Shown here: positions 63,638 to 64,000 of the stretch, one piece after another
Numbering within the stretch: position 1 is the first letter of the stretch
How the letters are laid out: every line of letters begins with the position of its first letter
NCBI GenBank assembly: GCA_020636845.1
Contig: JACJXD010000001.1
Coordinates: forward strand, 310,001-374,000
Length of the DNA: 64,000 bases
Reading direction: 5' to 3'
DNA from: Bacteroidales bacterium
Lineage (GTDB): Bacteria; Bacteroidota; Bacteroidia; Bacteroidales; Tenuifilaceae
Notes under the pieces: generated by a model
What the model was told of the DNA's origin: nothing
The model's database searches: none
The model's input: only the letters and a program-made list of their open reading frames with translations
Made by a program: the position numbers and the translations under genes

Positions 63638-64000
63638 TCACTTAACTCTATCGGGATTATGCTTTACAAAATCGCTCCAACTGCTATGCTTTGTTCCCCC
63701 AGTTAACACGTTAGAACTTTCGTAAAAGTGGCAAACTGCCGCCGCAAGCCCGTCAGTAGCATCGAGATATTTTTGGTCGAAATCGGTTTCACCCAAAATC
63801 TTTTTAAGCATTAACGCCACCTGCTCCTTCGATGCGGCACCGTTACCGGTAATGGACATTTTTATTTTTCGCGGAGCATACTCGTGAATGGGAACCGACC
63901 GCGACAGCACCGCCGCCATTGCCACTCCCTGAGCTCTTCCCAATTTCAGCATACTTTGCACGTTCTTACCGAAAAAAGGAGCTTCAATGGCTACTTCGTC
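63638..64000 (-). CDS. ruvC: Holliday junction resolvase RuvC, C-terminal part (runs off right edge)
   Basis: About 120 codons are visible, in frame to the last base of the window. Catalytic acids: Glu in VAIEAPFFGKN and the Asp pair in LDATDGLAAAVCHFYES. The fold region GRAQGVAMAAVLSR and EYAPRKIKMSITGNGAASKE is the RuvC signature. The first catalytic Asp lies beyond the edge. It cuts Holliday junctions with RuvAB. It converges on the hypothetical gene. Confidence 0.93.
   Translation of the reverse strand, partial: DEVAIEAPFFGKNVQSMLKLGRAQGVAMAAVLSRSVPIHEYAPRKIKMSITGNGAASKEQVALMLKKILGETDFDQKYLDATDGLAAAVCHFYESSNVLTGGTKHSSWSDFVKHNPDRVK

Overview
The window reads as a chromosomal segment of an anaerobic, fermentative member of the Bacteroidota, probably Bacteroidales/Marinilabiliales-like (lineage is inference). 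The DNA is AT-rich. Many genes are preceded by the Bacteroidota -7 element TAnnTTTG instead of a sigma-70 TATAAT box. The gene content fits: SusA-type neopullulanase, KDO synthesis (kdsA), signal-peptide outer-membrane barrels, hybrid histidine kinases and an acetate kinase/phosphate butyryltransferase/butyrate kinase operon. No phage, IS element, CRISPR array or rRNA was seen. One tRNA (Lys-UUU) is present.

Layout. 0-11 kb: edge of fabG, a Cache-HAMP-GAF-PAS sensor, a composite repeat block, a secreted DUF6588-like protein, rarA-kdsA, a hybrid kinase, an OMP barrel, cardiolipin synthase and an SDR. 11.3 kb: tRNA-Lys with promoter and terminator. 11.4-21.3 kb, all on the minus strand: an alpha-glucan/maltose unit (MFS transporter, beta-phosphoglucomutase, GH65 phosphorylase, class II aldolase, SusA-like GH13, GH13 lipoprotein). 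21.4-31.3 kb: prfC, a dicarboxylate symporter, a lipoprotein, SlyD, a cold-shock protein, a barrel protein, an SDR and ackA-ptb-buk. 31.5-43.5 kb: a fused FAD/Fe-S 2-hydroxyacid dehydrogenase, DedA, DUF4389 and DUF4870 membrane proteins, an M48 protease, a CHASE hybrid kinase, sucD, malic enzyme and an alanine/glycine symporter. 43.6-64 kb: mnmE, then a 15-kb catabolic island, then lepA, an unknown protein and the edge of ruvC.

The most interesting part is the island at 45.4-60.7 kb. It holds a two-subunit xanthine dehydrogenase (FeS/FAD + Mo), a MocA-like nucleotidyltransferase, the large YgfK flavin/Fe-S oxidoreductase, an Lrp/AsnC regulator next to a perfect palindrome, two fold-type-II PLP enzymes in tandem (a 492-aa protein of uncertain substrate and a threonine synthase-like protein), a second Mo hydroxylase of the selenium-dependent xanthine dehydrogenase type, and the SsnA amidohydrolase. 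YgfK, SsnA and selenium-dependent Mo hydroxylases mark the anaerobic purine/uric-acid degradation clusters of gut bacteria. Here the usual YgeX, YgeY, YgeW, hydantoinase and carbamate kinase genes are absent, and the two PLP enzymes take their place. The island lies between housekeeping genes (mnmE and lepA), with dispersed repeats at both ends. It looks like a variant, possibly undescribed, of that pathway.

Three intergenic repeat families stand out: a composite block at 2.7-3.1 kb, a palindrome with CCCTGACAGGG arms shared between 2.8-3.0 kb and 45.1-45.2 kb, and a CTCGAAAT-type repeat at 23.2, 53.3 and 60.8 kb. All functions are read from sequence motifs and family knowledge; no database search was run.
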